A stretch of 64,000 bases of DNA from Pomacea canaliculata (taxonomy: Eukaryota; Mollusca; Gastropoda; Architaenioglossa; Ampullariidae), in contig NC_037602.1 of NCBI RefSeq assembly GCF_003073045.1, positions 3,824,872-3,888,871 on the forward strand, given 5' to 3'. Below the pieces are notes generated by a model. The model saw only the letters and a program-made list of their open reading frames with translations, made no database searches and was not told the DNA's origin. Positions 49,801 to 62,426 of the stretch are shown piece after piece. Both the position numbers and the translations under genes were made by a program. Position 1 is the first letter of the stretch, and each line of letters opens with the position of its first letter.

Positions 49801-52800
49801 TCTAAAATTTGAAAAAAAACAGTAAATTTGTTCGGACGGGTTAGGACCAGGGATGTATCGTTTACAGTCACAGGCTGTCAGAAGATGGTACACTTGAGAA
49901 GCCAGTCCTGATACTTTCGGCTGTTTGTTTTCATGAATGCCACGCTATCACCTTTTTTTGTTTTTGTCTCTCAAGATAGCTTTCAGGTCTAGCCTTCTGA
50001 CACTCTTCAAAACTCGTTGCACATAAAGGGAAGGCGTTATCGTCTGTCCTGTATCCAGCAGTGGTTCTTCGTGAAGGTATCTTAGTCTTATCACGACAAA
50101 CTTTACCTTCTTGTTGCTGCCAAGAGTCCTTCAAAATGGTCTGGAGGGAAAAAAAGCAAGCAGCGAAAGAAAAAGAAAGCAAAATATAAAAAGTTTAAAA
50201 AAAAAGTAAATGAAAACAAGACTCGCATTGGTTAGAGATGTCAAGGAGGGGCTGCGATTTCTTGTTATTGGTCTTTAAAGCAAACATAATCGGAGGTAGA
50301 GGCAGCCATAGGAGGTACTTGCCGAGTATACATGTCAGCTTACTGCTGCCACTTAAAAAGCCGTTTTGGGGAGGGAAGCCCATTCACTGCTTCGTCAAAG
50401 GTCGATTAAGGTTCACGTTGCATGATTGGAGGCAGCTGTACCCTTCCTGGCCTGAGCCTCACCATGTGTTGGCAATCATTGTGCGGTCTGGGCAAGAGGT
50501 CTATTTTAAAACAAACAACCATTGCTTTTTTAAACTTCTATTTAGACAGGATAACTATTTCCCTTCACAGTAATTTATAAGCTGCTTTTTCTTTCTCTTT
50601 CTTTAGCGAACGATGTTCTAAAATATGTTTTCGTCCTAGTTACAAACTTCTTAGATACACACGTAACCCACACAAAATACGATTTTCTTATCGAGTCCCA
50701 CTGTCTTTGTCAAAGTCATCGCCGTCATCACCATGATGTAATCAGGAAGAGTAGACTGTCAACTATAGGTGTTGAAGGGATTCCACCAAAAGAACTTTTC
50801 TTGCTTTCATCCCTGGGTTAGAAAGGAATTTAACAGAACGAATTTTGTGATCTCAAGAACATAAGTACCTCTCGGAATTACCTGTGAGCAGAACGGACTT
50901 TGCACGGAGCAGGTGTCACGGGTGGACTCTCGTCACGATTGCACGTGCAAACTCTGACGCAAGGGTCACCACGATAGCCTTTCTTGTTTTTTTCTTGGCT
51001 GCTAAGTGTTTGTTGATGCGGAGAGGCTATTTCGAACGCGGTGCATCGGATCCATGCGATTACACGGTTGCCTCTGTACAGACAAGATGGAGAGAGAGAT
51101 TGCCTGTGGCTGTCTGTTGATGCACACGCACGTTTCTATAGGTGCACTCGTACCTTTGTGTGTAAGGTGTGTGATAGTTTTTAACCTGAATAATTTGCCT
51201 CTTTCTTTCCCCTGTGTCTTTCTTTTTCTCTCTTTTTTCTTTCTTTATTCTTTCTTTTTCTCTTTTGACATGTGTGTAGGGGTGTGTCGATATGTGTGGT
51301 TGTTTTGTGTTTGTGTGTGTGGAGGTGGGGGGGCTTTGTTCCTTTTATTGCTTTCTTTTCTTGTTTTTGTTTTCTTTCTTCTTCTCTCTTTCCAGCTCGC
51401 AATAAACAACCATTGTCACTGTCACTGTCTCTCTGTCCATGTCAATCTGTCAGTGTTTTACTCTCGACACCTTTTCTCAGTCTCTATAACTGTGTTCGTG
51501 CATGCATGGACGAACTAGAAAGAAAAAGGAGAGAAAGTAGAAAGAAATATATTTAATTGTATCACCTACCGCCATCACCTTTACTAGCCAGAGAATAATA
51601 AAGAACAGCAGCTTATCACCAGCTAGCTTCAGACGACCTCACAGAGAGCCTCTAAAATAGAATCATCTTTACGATTGAGATAAGGACAGGAGGAAACCAC
51701 TGAGGGCGGAGGGGAGATAACTGGGACTACAGTGATGTCGAGCACGTCGTTCACTTGCCTACCTTTGCCGGCAGCTCGTAGGTCAGGGTTGAGTGTGGTA
51801 AGGGAGCTATGACTGTGTGTTCATCAGCCATTTCATCCCTCATCCACATGTCTGATTCCCTAAAGATGGCGGAGGATTTCGTTGTGATACCGCATTCACA
51901 AACAAAAAAGAAATAAAAAAAACAACACTTGAGGTAGGGGGTGTGTGGGTGGGTGAAGGATTGTCAACGCCCTTTCATCTTAAGTTTGAAGATGCTTTTT
52001 GAGCAGAAATGTGATTTGGTTTGAAGGACCCATTCCTAGAAGGTTTTCAGGAGGGAAAGGGATGTGGAGGTATAAAAAGATAGACAGAACAGTGTTTCTG
52101 TGTGCGCGTGCGTGCTGATATCGGAGTGGAGGAGGCTAGGAACCTGGAGAGCAAATGTTCGGGGTACAGGAAGTGCTGTTTCACAACATAAAGCTACACG
52201 TGCCATAAATTTAATTTTTTCCTTCCCTCTCACTCTCTCGTCTATCACACATATGGCAAGATAGTAACAGTAGGTCTGTATCATGAAACTTCGCTCGTCC
52301 TTACTAGTGATAGTGAGGAAGTGTTGATGACGATAAAGATCATATAGTAGGGATAACAATGACGATGATGATAATGATGATGACGTAAACAGAAAAAAAG
52401 TAGTGGAGCAGGACGAGAAGAAAGACAAGAACAGAAGGTGTCGTCACTTCTTTTCAATCGTTGTTATCTCCTCCTCATGTTTTTTGTTTTCTTTCTGAAG
52501 ACCACAGCCATTATCTCATTCTTCTTCATTTTCCTGTTCATCCTGTGATGTGAATATGTTTTTATCAACTCCAAAGCTCATTTAGCACGGGCTCAAATCC
52601 TCTTGCGATTGCTCATTTCCTGTGGCCGTTAATGATTCGCTAATGAAGGCTGGTGCGGCTGTTGTGTGTCAGTCCCGCGGTTTGTAAGACTTCCAAACTG
52701 CCGATCTGGTAAATAGCAACATCAAAGTTGCCGCTCTGCAAGCAGTAAACTTGGCATAAATAACCATGATAGGCCGGGTAGAGCACCCGGCAACACACGT

Positions 52801-54025
52801 GTAGTGCTGTGCACCTGCTCCTGTGATGTTCCTGGACTCACACGCGGCTTTATTAAACACGCCCACCCTGTTGTCTCGTGCTCATCTCATGCTAATGACC
52901 GAATAAGCAGAGCTGGTAATTGAGTTGCGATTACAAACTTTGGGACTTTTCAACACAACCTAATTTAATAATCAACAAATATCTGGGCCATGTCGATGAT
53001 GACAGGGTAAAGTGTACAAAATCTCTATCAAATGTTCAAGAAATTTTGAGAAAACCAAAATAAAAATGCAAGGTAAAGATTAGAGGTGAACTTCCGGTAA
53101 GTTTAGTTTTAGAAAGGGTTAAGGGATGGGAGAGGGTAGGGAAAGGGTTAAGGACTGGGTTGGGTGAGGAATCTGTTTTAGGGATTGAGAGCATGGCAGT
53201 AAAGTAGGACAAGAAAATCATGCCAGAAGAACTTATGGAGCTCCACACGGGTGTATTTCCCCGGGTATTTATGACATTCACGTGCTGAAACTAGTTGCTG
53301 GGATCTCAATTAGGTCTGCCATTCCCCAGTCCTCGGCATATCCAGCCTTTCCACACAACTAATGGAAAATGTTTCAGTGTAGTAGCCTTGTAATTCGCAC
53401 ATGACTGGGAGTACGGGACTAGGAAAGGGCGAAAGGAGGCGAGTAAGAAATAATGTAAACGTGTAGGCAAAAGAAAGAAAAGAAGGAATAGGAAAGATAG
53501 CTTGGCGACGAACAAAGATAAGAAGAAGAAAATAAAAGTAGTGATGGTTGTGGTGGAGGGAACCACAGATCTTTTTTACTTATTAGCATGGCTTTATCAG
53601 GTGCATTTTCTGAAGGAAATAAATTTGCTGAGTCCCGATCATGATAACACACACTTAGGAATGCTGGACATGTCACGTGACCGATTGTCAGCACATAAAT
53701 GAAAAGTAACTAGTGAATGGACATGTCAGGAAGCATTGAAACTTGAAGAGTGGAGTTACGGCATGTCTTCTCTTAGTCCTCTTCTATTTTCTCGTCTTTC
53801 TTCTTTCTAATGCAACAGATCACACGAACTGTCCTCTATAGTCATTCCTCTCTCTATATATAATTATATACGTGATGACAGTGCTATGATGCCATCGCAA
53901 TGACAATGACGATGACGATGAGAACAATAAAGAAGATGATGACGATGATATTATTACTATTATTATTAATTCGGTCGTTCTTTAAACTGAGCAATTTTAA
54001 CATTTTGGCGTTTTTGTGTTTATAG

Positions 54026-57000
54026 ACAATATCCACGTGGGATTAACAATGCCAGGACTGCTGCTCATCTTCCCACTCGTTGCATCAATGATGTGCCTTC
54101 TGACGACACAGGCGTTAGACATCGCTGAGGTTGACGAGATGCTGACTGCAGCTCACGCCTGCCGAGCTCACACTAACCCGGGTCTGACGGTCAGCGTCGT
54201 CAAGGAGGGTCAGATCTTGCTGTCACGTGGCTACGGCTCCACACGTATCCAAGGCAACCCCAAGGTGGATGAGAACACTCTGATAGGCCTTGCTTCTCTC
54301 ACCAAAGCCTTCGCTGCAGCTCTCCTCCTGAAGGCGATGGATGACGATGGAAGGTATGCGTTCTTCATGTTCGTGTAAACCCAGTTCCTTCTTTTTGTCG
54401 ATCGCTCTTTATTGGGATTAGAATTGCGATATAAATCATAAGCAATATGTGATATATGTATATAAGTATGTGGCTGTTTTGGTGGGCATGTGCACGAATG
54501 AGCGAATATATGTCTGTATGTAAATATGTATTTATTCAAATGAGACTGTTAGGTATTATTTATCGGTCTACCGGACATACATTTTTCTGGGGCTTCTCGC
54601 AGATACAATATATCAACTCCTTTGCGTCACATCCTGGGCCAAGACTTCCGGTTTGCAGACGACTTTCGTACACAGGAAGCCACAGTGGAAGACCTGCTTT
54701 CGCATAGAATGGCGATTCCTCCCAACAACTTGATTCGATTCGACAGCACACTCACTCGCAGCAATCTTCAAAAGTTTGTATTGCAGGATATGTCTAAATA
54801 ACACAATTTCTGTATGATTCCGGCACTATCTATTGTCTTCTAAGGTTCTCTGTCGAATCATCCTCTCCTCTTTAAAAGAAATAAACACACAGTGAAAAGA
54901 GAGAGAGAAAAAACATACTCATACAAACACGCACAAACATAGGTACACGCATGTACATACGAGCAAAATTAAAATCTTAATCCTATAATAAACCATACAA
55001 TCATAAGATAAAAACATTTGTAATAAAGATAAGCAAAAATATGAAAACAAACATATATTTATATAGACATACAGTAAGAAAGGAGTGATTGACTGCTTTT
55101 TTTTTCTCGCCAGTCGTCTGCAGTTCCTGAAGCCTGTCTCTAGTTTTCCGGAGCAGATACCTGTACAACAACCTGATGTACGGGTTGGCCACTCACATCA
55201 CGGAAATTATCGGGCAGGACACGTGGGAAAACCTCATGATTCGTCACATCCTAGGACCTCTGGGCATGGCACGAACAACCTTCAGCAAGGCCCTTGACCC
55301 CGGCGAAGTGAACTTTGCCCCGCCTGTGGAGGACTACTACGGAGAACTGAAGTACATGTCTGTCCAGCTGAACAAGTAAGACAATCATGTTTCTGATTCT
55401 TGTGATAACACGAGTGCTTCTCTGGATACATATACTTTAAGTATGGTTAGCCGTTAGTCATCAAACGTTTCTTTTGTTCATCACATGATACGTCACCTGA
55501 CTTATCCACAGGGTGTTCGCTGAGTTGGGCGGTTCAGGGTCCATATTGTCAACAGCGAACGACATGGCGAAATGGATGAACTTTCACCTTTACAGAGGAC
55601 TGGTTGACGGGAAGCGTGTGATGGAGGAGAAAGTTCTGGAGGAGACGTACAAGCCGCGCGCAGCCATTACACCGAACCCTTTGCCTCTCTTTCAGCAGCC
55701 GACTGTCCCTGTCACACATTCCTACGATGCCTATGGGTTGGGCTGGCGGCTTGGTTACTACAGAGGTACAGCTACCTCAACAAATGCTAATCCTGATTAA
55801 TTCGAGAAGATAACGAACGAAATAAAGGTAGTGGATATGCTTTAGACCGTGCATCACGGCTGCCTTTATGGCATCATTTTCTTCCCAGCAAGCAGTGCAG
55901 GTCGGGCATGAATCAAATATCTGTAGCAAGAAAGATAACTTTCCCCCTTGAAGGAAGCATATACCTTTGCAGAGTTGTGTGCCTTGATGACTGCCGGGTG
56001 ATGCCACTCGCTCCTGTTTTCCACATATTTCCACAAACTAGAAATTTTAGATTGATTTTTGTTTTCCTTGCTCTTAATTTTCACTACTTCCATTTCATCA
56101 GAATAAGAAATTATTCCCAACCTTTTCTGCATTTGTACAGGTTACCCAACGCTGGGTCACAGCGGGTCAACACACGGGTATCGCAGTCTTCTGACATTAA
56201 TACCCTCGCTAAAGGTCGGGGTGTTCACTGCCATGACGGGCAAAGACCCAGAGATCGCCTTCCGCGGAACTCTCCACAGCTTCCTGCTGGATCACGTGCT
56301 CAACGTGACGTCATGGCTGAACGTGACCACCATGTGCACGTTTCCAGCCCCGTGGTATCCCGTCAATGAAACGAAGTCGGAACCCGTCTATAACCACTCG
56401 CTTCCACTGGCCCACAGCCTCTCGTCTTACACTGGATACTACAGGTACAGCCGTCGAAAATTAATCACAAACTATGCTAATTAACATTTCAGCATTTATT
56501 TTTCAAGATAAATGAATCATATATCTACCCTCTTTAAAATACTGTAAAGACGAGGAATTTAGTTTAAAATTTTCCCAGTTGTATATCTAAACGAAAACAT
56601 AATAGTAAAAAACAACGACGACTGATAACGATGACGACGATAATTAAGTAGCACAGAAAAAACTTCAAAATTTACTTTTTCAACGTTTATATTATTAGCA
56701 AATATTCTCTTAAATAAATTATATTGTCCCTTAGCTAATATTTGTGATTATAATTTTACAGTAACCCTGCATATGGTGTGGTAGAAGTAAAGAAGTGGAC
56801 GCCGGTCGACAGTCAGGAACAGTCAGGGAATGAAAATTACACAACAAACCGACTGACTGTCCAGTATGGTTTAGGTGTCTGGGACATGTTCCCTATACGT
56901 CCCGTGTCCAGCAAATTCCCTCCAGGGTCGGAGTTTTTCTTTGGAAAGGGACGTAATATCAACAACTGGTTAGATTACTCTCCCTTTGTTTTTCATCCTC

Positions 57001-57176
57001 CGTCCCAGGAAACAGCAATGGTGGAATATCTTAGCATCCCAGCTTTTGACTCCCAAGTACCTCCGATGTTTGTCAGGATACATCATACTGTGGAATCCTC
57101 AGGGAACACCTTAAGCAGTTCATATTTTGTTTGTTGTATTGTGTTTGTTATATTCATTTTGTTTTTGGCGGCTTGA
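54026..57176 (+). CDS. secreted serine beta-lactamase-like hydrolase with DUF3471 domain, copy 2 (one-base frame break)
   Basis: Exons: 54026-54353 (ATG at 54049), 54603-54773, 55114-55375, 55512-55765, 56141-56444, 56762-57176 (TGA). All junction phases match copy 1 at 27.7-33.3 kb. About 569 aa if the frame break is ignored. Signal peptide at 1-22; catalytic S-L-T-K at 83-86; tyrosine motif Y-N-N in exon 3; H-S-G at about 337-339; DUF3471-like region across exons 5-6 with N-P-A-Y-G. The C-terminus is Ser-rich then about 18 hydrophobic residues to the very end, the form of a GPI-anchor signal. Exon 3 holds one extra T at 55144-55147, so the literal frame stops at 55297. Every other exon, splice site and catalytic motif is intact, so this is either an assembly error or a very young null allele. 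Confidence 0.85.
55144..55147 (+). other. homopolymer frame break in hydrolase copy 2
   Basis: TTTT where the paralogue has TTT before CCGG. The frame before it matches the paralogue (R-L-Q-F-L vs R-L-R-F-L) and the frame after it matches in the other register (Y-N-N-L-M-Y-G-L-A vs Y-S-N-L-M-Y-G-L-A). Exon 3 is 262 nt against 261 nt in copy 1. Confidence 0.9.
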
Positions 57177-57192
57177 TCATGTGATCGTCTTG

Positions 57193-57198
57193 AATAAA
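57193..57198 (+). terminator. polyadenylation signal of hydrolase copy 2
   Basis: AATAAA only 17 nt after the stop codon, giving a very short 3' UTR. Confidence 0.55.
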
Positions 57199-60100
57199 AT
57201 AACCAACACTTCTTACCTGTCTCGTTTCTGCTTTTGCCTGGTAAGAGATTTTTTCTCATAAAGAAAATGGTGTACAAATTATCGGAATTATGAAGCATGT
57301 GGAAATTACTGTCGTCTAGTACACGCACGTGATGTACTAAAGAAAAGACGATTCCAGAATATATGCTCCTATCTAGTTTTGTAACAGCATACACTATACA
57401 GTAAAGCAATATATCACCCAAAACATTTCTCTGATATAAATTGTGCATCGAAGGCGGCAAAGAATTAAAAGGGGAGACCACTTCAGAAGTTAGGTAAAAG
57501 CAGAAAATATTACCTCCCTTGGACCTGGAAGAAATACGCAAAGTTATGTTCACTGCAGCGTGAAAGCTAATCTCAGAGTGCCTTTCAGCTGAATATTAAT
57601 CAATCATTTAATTAATTCGTTGGCTGACACCCGTTTATGAACGGTTTAGCTGGTCAACCAGTGCTGGTCGTCGTGAATAACAACTGGGTAGACGCAGTGG
57701 CTGACACAGCTCTCCACTTAGACCTGCTTTGAGCGGTGGTGAGCAGGTCCTGCATGGAACGATCAGTCCACACATTTTCACTAGCAATCCAGTTCTTCTG
57801 TTAACTACCTCGGAGTCGAGTTACCGTTAAGACAGGCCTTAGAATGTCGAGCAGTTCACAATGTCCAACCACACCACCATCCTCCGCTTGACTGTTGCGG
57901 GAAGGGTTACTATGTCCTACAAGACTGAATACAAACGCATTGGTTTTTAATTTTGTATATGATATTTGGTGTATTAACTATTGTATAAAAGAAAGCTCCT
58001 ATTTGTTGAGTAGTACTGCGTTCATTGAGTTTTCGTGGAGCGCTTATATGCTTTGAACATTACCTTCTTCAATTTTGAAGTTTTACTTGGTGGTAGGTCT
58101 GAGGTTCGCTGATTCTCGCCTCGATGCTTTGAAGGGCGTTGGAATCTGTCTTCAGATAGAGTTTGTCTTCTTCCTTTGCCTTCCTAGAACCCATTTGGCT
58201 GGTGAAAGTAGCATCTCTTTGATGTTTGTAGCGAGTGTGTCTACATCACAGTATGCCACCTTCAGGACGGAAAGTTTGCTCCAAGCTTGAAACTAAGGTT
58301 TTCTCGGTGTTCAGGTCTTGCGGCATTTCCGAGATAAACCGAAGATTGGCTGGATGGCGTTTTGTATTCGCACCCACTCCCACTAGGCACTGGATTTTTA
58401 GATGTACTCATGGACTAAAAACAATTTCATATGTACGAGTGCTATTGTGCCTAAACATTTCAGTTATGTGCCTGCTTTTTTTTTCTTCTTTCTTTCTTTT
58501 TGTCACTCATTCGATCAAAATGTTGATTACTGTTTATCTAGTTTTGGCAGGTCATTTAAAGGCATTTCCGTTTGTGCTAAATGGTAAAAAAGAATTTTAC
58601 TTGGCGATTGGGCCTTAGCCGAAATATTTCAATCTCTAAATCATGAATAATATTTTCCTGTGAAAAAGTCGGTCGTTTATTAATGTCATCGATTTTATAA
58701 GCAAAGTGACATTCAGCAAGACGCAAATACGAAAATAAGATCTGCCATCATTGCCCGAGAGAAGGACGAACAAAAGAAAACTTTCGTTTGTTCTTTTAGC
58801 CACAGGGACCGCTAGGATGCGTAGATGAATTGTAATTGTAGTTGGGTCTATGTTCGTATGGAGAATGGCAGAATGAGTGTGATGGTGGTGTTGATGTTGT
58901 GTTAGGCGGTATTTGATTATTGATGTGTAATCACATAATCAAACCTAATTGCTCTCTGGCAAATATTAAATTGAATTGTACTGGTTTTTTCTAACGATCG
59001 TCGCTGTCATGACGGGGACAAACGTTTAGACAATATTTTTTTCTCCTTTCATATCATCATTAGAGACTTGCAGAAAAAGTTTATGGTAAACAATGCCTGT
59101 CACTGTATTTCTGTAAGATACACGAATTAATTAAAAGCAAAGCTGTGCAACATAACCGTTTAAAGCTGCAAGGAAATGAAAACAATTTACAAAAACCTAC
59201 GTAGAGATATGTAGATGTAGTTTAAAGATGCGCAAAGAAAAGTGGGAATAACCTACAGATGTAATTACAAATTTTGCATAGAGAAATAAGAAAAGATCCA
59301 AATCAAAGAAAATGTGAAATCTTTATCTGGAGTAATTAAAAGACAGAACTTAGTGACACAGAAGTGTCGTTGGCATGTAACTCATAAAACCAGTTTACCT
59401 TTTCCATTTTGACTTCAGCAACTATAGTTACATTCAGGCAAATGTCAATTTATTTTACAAATTTATATTCAAATAATTGCAGTTTTTTTGCTTTTGTTGC
59501 TTCTTTTTCAAAAACAAGTTAAAAGAGGGAAGAAAAGGATTTTCCTTAAAATTTCATTCAACGAGAAATTTGATTCCTCATAATGCTCTTATAAAATATA
59601 CTCCAAGTGAAAAGATAGATAGTAGTAAACTACATTGTGAAACAGTATTATTCTACAAGGGCACCAAGATAAAACTGTTCTTGGGGGCTAGCCAGAGGTA
59701 AACAGCTAAACACAACAAGCCTTCAATTTTGCGCCTGGGAAAACAGAACATAAATCAGACAAAACAACAACAAAAAAAGCATTCGCGATGATAATCAAAT
59801 TCCTCAGATCGCGGACGAAGACGCTGACATTGAGGATATCAGAGGAATTGTCAATAGTGTAACTCTCCACCACAAGTCTGTGCTCGCTTGTTCACCCCTT
59901 CCTACAACTTCTGTCTCCCCAGTTACTGAGAAATACAAGAACTGTGTCTGGTGGAACCAGTTTGTACTGAAATAACGATGACAGCCAAGAACTCCAAGAA
60001 ATGTGTTCTAAATTCCACGTTGACTGCTCAGAGACCACTGTCTGCTTTTCCTATTTTATATTTGCATTTTTTACAAAAACAAAAACAAAAAAAACTGTCC

Positions 60101-62396
60101 CAGGAATATTAATCCCAATAACAATTTAAGTAATGCTAGTTGATCTGTCACTCATTCACTTAGTTCTTAAACTTTCGTTAATTCTTCTGTATCGCGAGTA
60201 GGCTTCTGTAATTTATCGTCGGGTTGTCTTTTTTTTTACCAATCATTAGTATCACTTCCTCTCCTCAGTACCCAAGTATTTGATATTAGAACCTGACTTA
60301 TGATTAAGTAGAAAGTGAAACAGAAGCATGGCAATTAAAGGTCTCATTTAACGGAGATTTTAAACTTCAAATCACTATAATGTACGCAAAGTAAAAAAAA
60401 AAAAATTAAAAAGTAGCAAAGTGCAGAGACACTTGAATTTTTCAGATGGGACCTCGCAGATATCCTGCACACATTTCCATGATATTGAAAAAAATTTTTT
60501 TTTCTTAATTCTTAGCTGCTGACCAATGTGAAACAACACCCATACATCCATCTCATGTTCTTTCCTTTCGTGCTAAGCCAGAAGTTCGAACAACCGATTT
60601 TTTTCATATATATCATAATATTTTCATGAAAACAAAACAATAGACCCAACAATTGTTGTCTGAAAAACTGAGATGAGGCTTGTAGTCGCAATATGACTGC
60701 TCCACGATAATTTATATCTGCTAAAAAGAATTGTAGCAAAGTGTAATAGTGAACAGAATACTTTAGTCATCGCAGGCTGTAAGCACAACATTCGATATTA
60801 TCACACAAATCATCTTGTACTCAGTCCAGCAAGAAAGCACGACTTCAAAATAAAGGTGAATTGTGATACAGACCACCGCAGACGAACAGAGCACACGAGG
60901 TCTGAGGAAAAAAAATGGAAAAAGATGAAAGATTAAATGAGGACAACTCTAGTAAATGACATTAAATAGAAATGTAATCTTTCTGGTAATTTAAGCTTTA
61001 AATAATCGTACAGAAAGTGAAACGAGAATGAAAACCGTGGAAATGACCGTGAAGAAAAAAGATTTAATAAAAACAATCTTTGCTCTATGTTTTGTACTAA
61101 TACTACTTTGAAGAGGTAAGGTGTTGCATAGGAGGAAAATCAAACTGAATTTTAAAATTTTAACGAACTTGTTTAGCATATCAGAAGCACACAAAATAAT
61201 ATCGAAAAAACAAAAAACCAGAACACACACACTCTTTCTTTCAAACCTTCTGGCTGCAACATCACAACTATCCTCTCTACTGAATACACAAGAAGCAGAA
61301 ATCGTCGGCTGAAGTGTTTCCCAAGAAGGAGGTTTGAGCTCAAAAGCAAAAAAAGGAAATAGGCAGATACTATCACATAATTGCTCGCTAACGAATGAAA
61401 AATCAAACCCAGTCTACGGACTTTTTTCTGTTTTGAAAGACGGTGTGATCAATAGGTTGTCCCTGTGGGAAATAGAGGATGGTAAATAGACCATTCAGTC
61501 CAGCACCGTGTCCTACGTATCCCTTCCGAGTGAAGTTGCCGGGGTCACTCTTACTTCCGGCAAAGAAGCCGGCGATAGTCGATGATCACTGAGCGCAGAC
61601 GTCAGACGAAGGGTCTGCAGATGAAACGAGAACTCAGCCGATGAATTGATCGAGAGGAAGGGTCTGGAAGGAGTGGTGAGGTCAGGGGTCAGGCTTACAT
61701 TTTTGTATTTTTTAATCATGTTGGGAATCGCACTGTATTGCGTGCGGAATTCTTTTTTTTTTTAATTTATATTTTTAAAGGGGCGTGGGAGGATAAAAGA
61801 TTGGACCAGGAGTCATTTCTGATTTCTGCAGCGATGTCAGTTTGAGAAGTTATCTTCAATCCTTTGAACGATGATGACTGAGTCTTTTAGTTTGTGCGCT
61901 TTGGCCAGTGACCCACCGGGTCTTGTCAGATGATGAAGCATCTAGTGATAGTCGGGCCTCGATGAAGACCATCTTTTTTGGTTTCTGTAAATCCTGAACT
62001 TTGCTGAAGCGGAGAGAACCATTCAACAACCATGTCTTTGGAAGCTTACCGCTCCTGTTATGAATGTCGTATCCCCAAAATATAAAAACCACCCGAGGCT
62101 GGAAACTAGCTTCCTTTCTGACAGGGACCGTAATTATGAGTCACGATTCCAGTTGCTGTAGTTTAGATTGTATCTCAGTTGAAACTTTCGCATGCATAGG
62201 TTTGATTCTGAAGTATCAAATTAGCCAAAAAGAAATGAAAAAAAAAAAATCCAGGTCGAGCTATTTCCAGACCCACAAATTTAGCTTTCTTCTTGAAAAG
62301 TATTTTTTTTAAGTTTCGTCTGTCAGTAACCTCTCTCGCCCTTATTATTTGAAGCAAGAGGCTTCGATATCAGCGTGACTTGTTATCTCAGTATAT
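57199..62396. other. intergenic, no gene firmly supported
   Basis: AT-rich DNA between the 3' ends of the plus-strand hydrolase and the minus-strand immunoglobulin gene. Apart from the unexplained open stretch at 59754-59975, nothing stands out. Confidence 0.45.
59754..59975 (+). other. unexplained open reading stretch without a start codon
   Basis: 73 codons without a stop, ending in TAA. Composition is protein-like in its second half (acidic A-D-E-D-A-D-I-E-D-I-R-G-I-V, then a Pro/Ser/Thr-rich part and C-V-W-W-N-Q-F-V). No ATG opens it and no clear acceptor precedes it. It could be a decayed exon or a retroposed fragment. I recognise no family. Confidence 0.2.
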
Positions 62397-62402
62397 TTTA
62401 TT
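62397..62402 (-). terminator. possible polyadenylation signal of the immunoglobulin gene
   Basis: TTTATT on the plus strand (AATAAA on the minus strand) about 25 nt after the proposed stop at 62427-62429. Confidence 0.4.
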
Positions 62403-62426
62403 TTTGTCTTTCCTTTGAGAATCTCA

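Larger units (their letters stand above)
44288..54025. other. intergenic spacer between the divergent hydrolase genes, right half
   Basis: No gene supported. Holds microsatellites listed separately, pyrimidine-rich DNA at 51200-51400, and many short frames without domains. The noncoding first exon of hydrolase copy 2 should lie near its right end but was not identified. Confidence 0.45.

Noticed and set aside
61513-61719. Minus-strand frame near the immunoglobulin gene as an extra exon
   Set aside because: It lies beyond the proposed stop and polyadenylation signal, and lacks a matching acceptor and phase.
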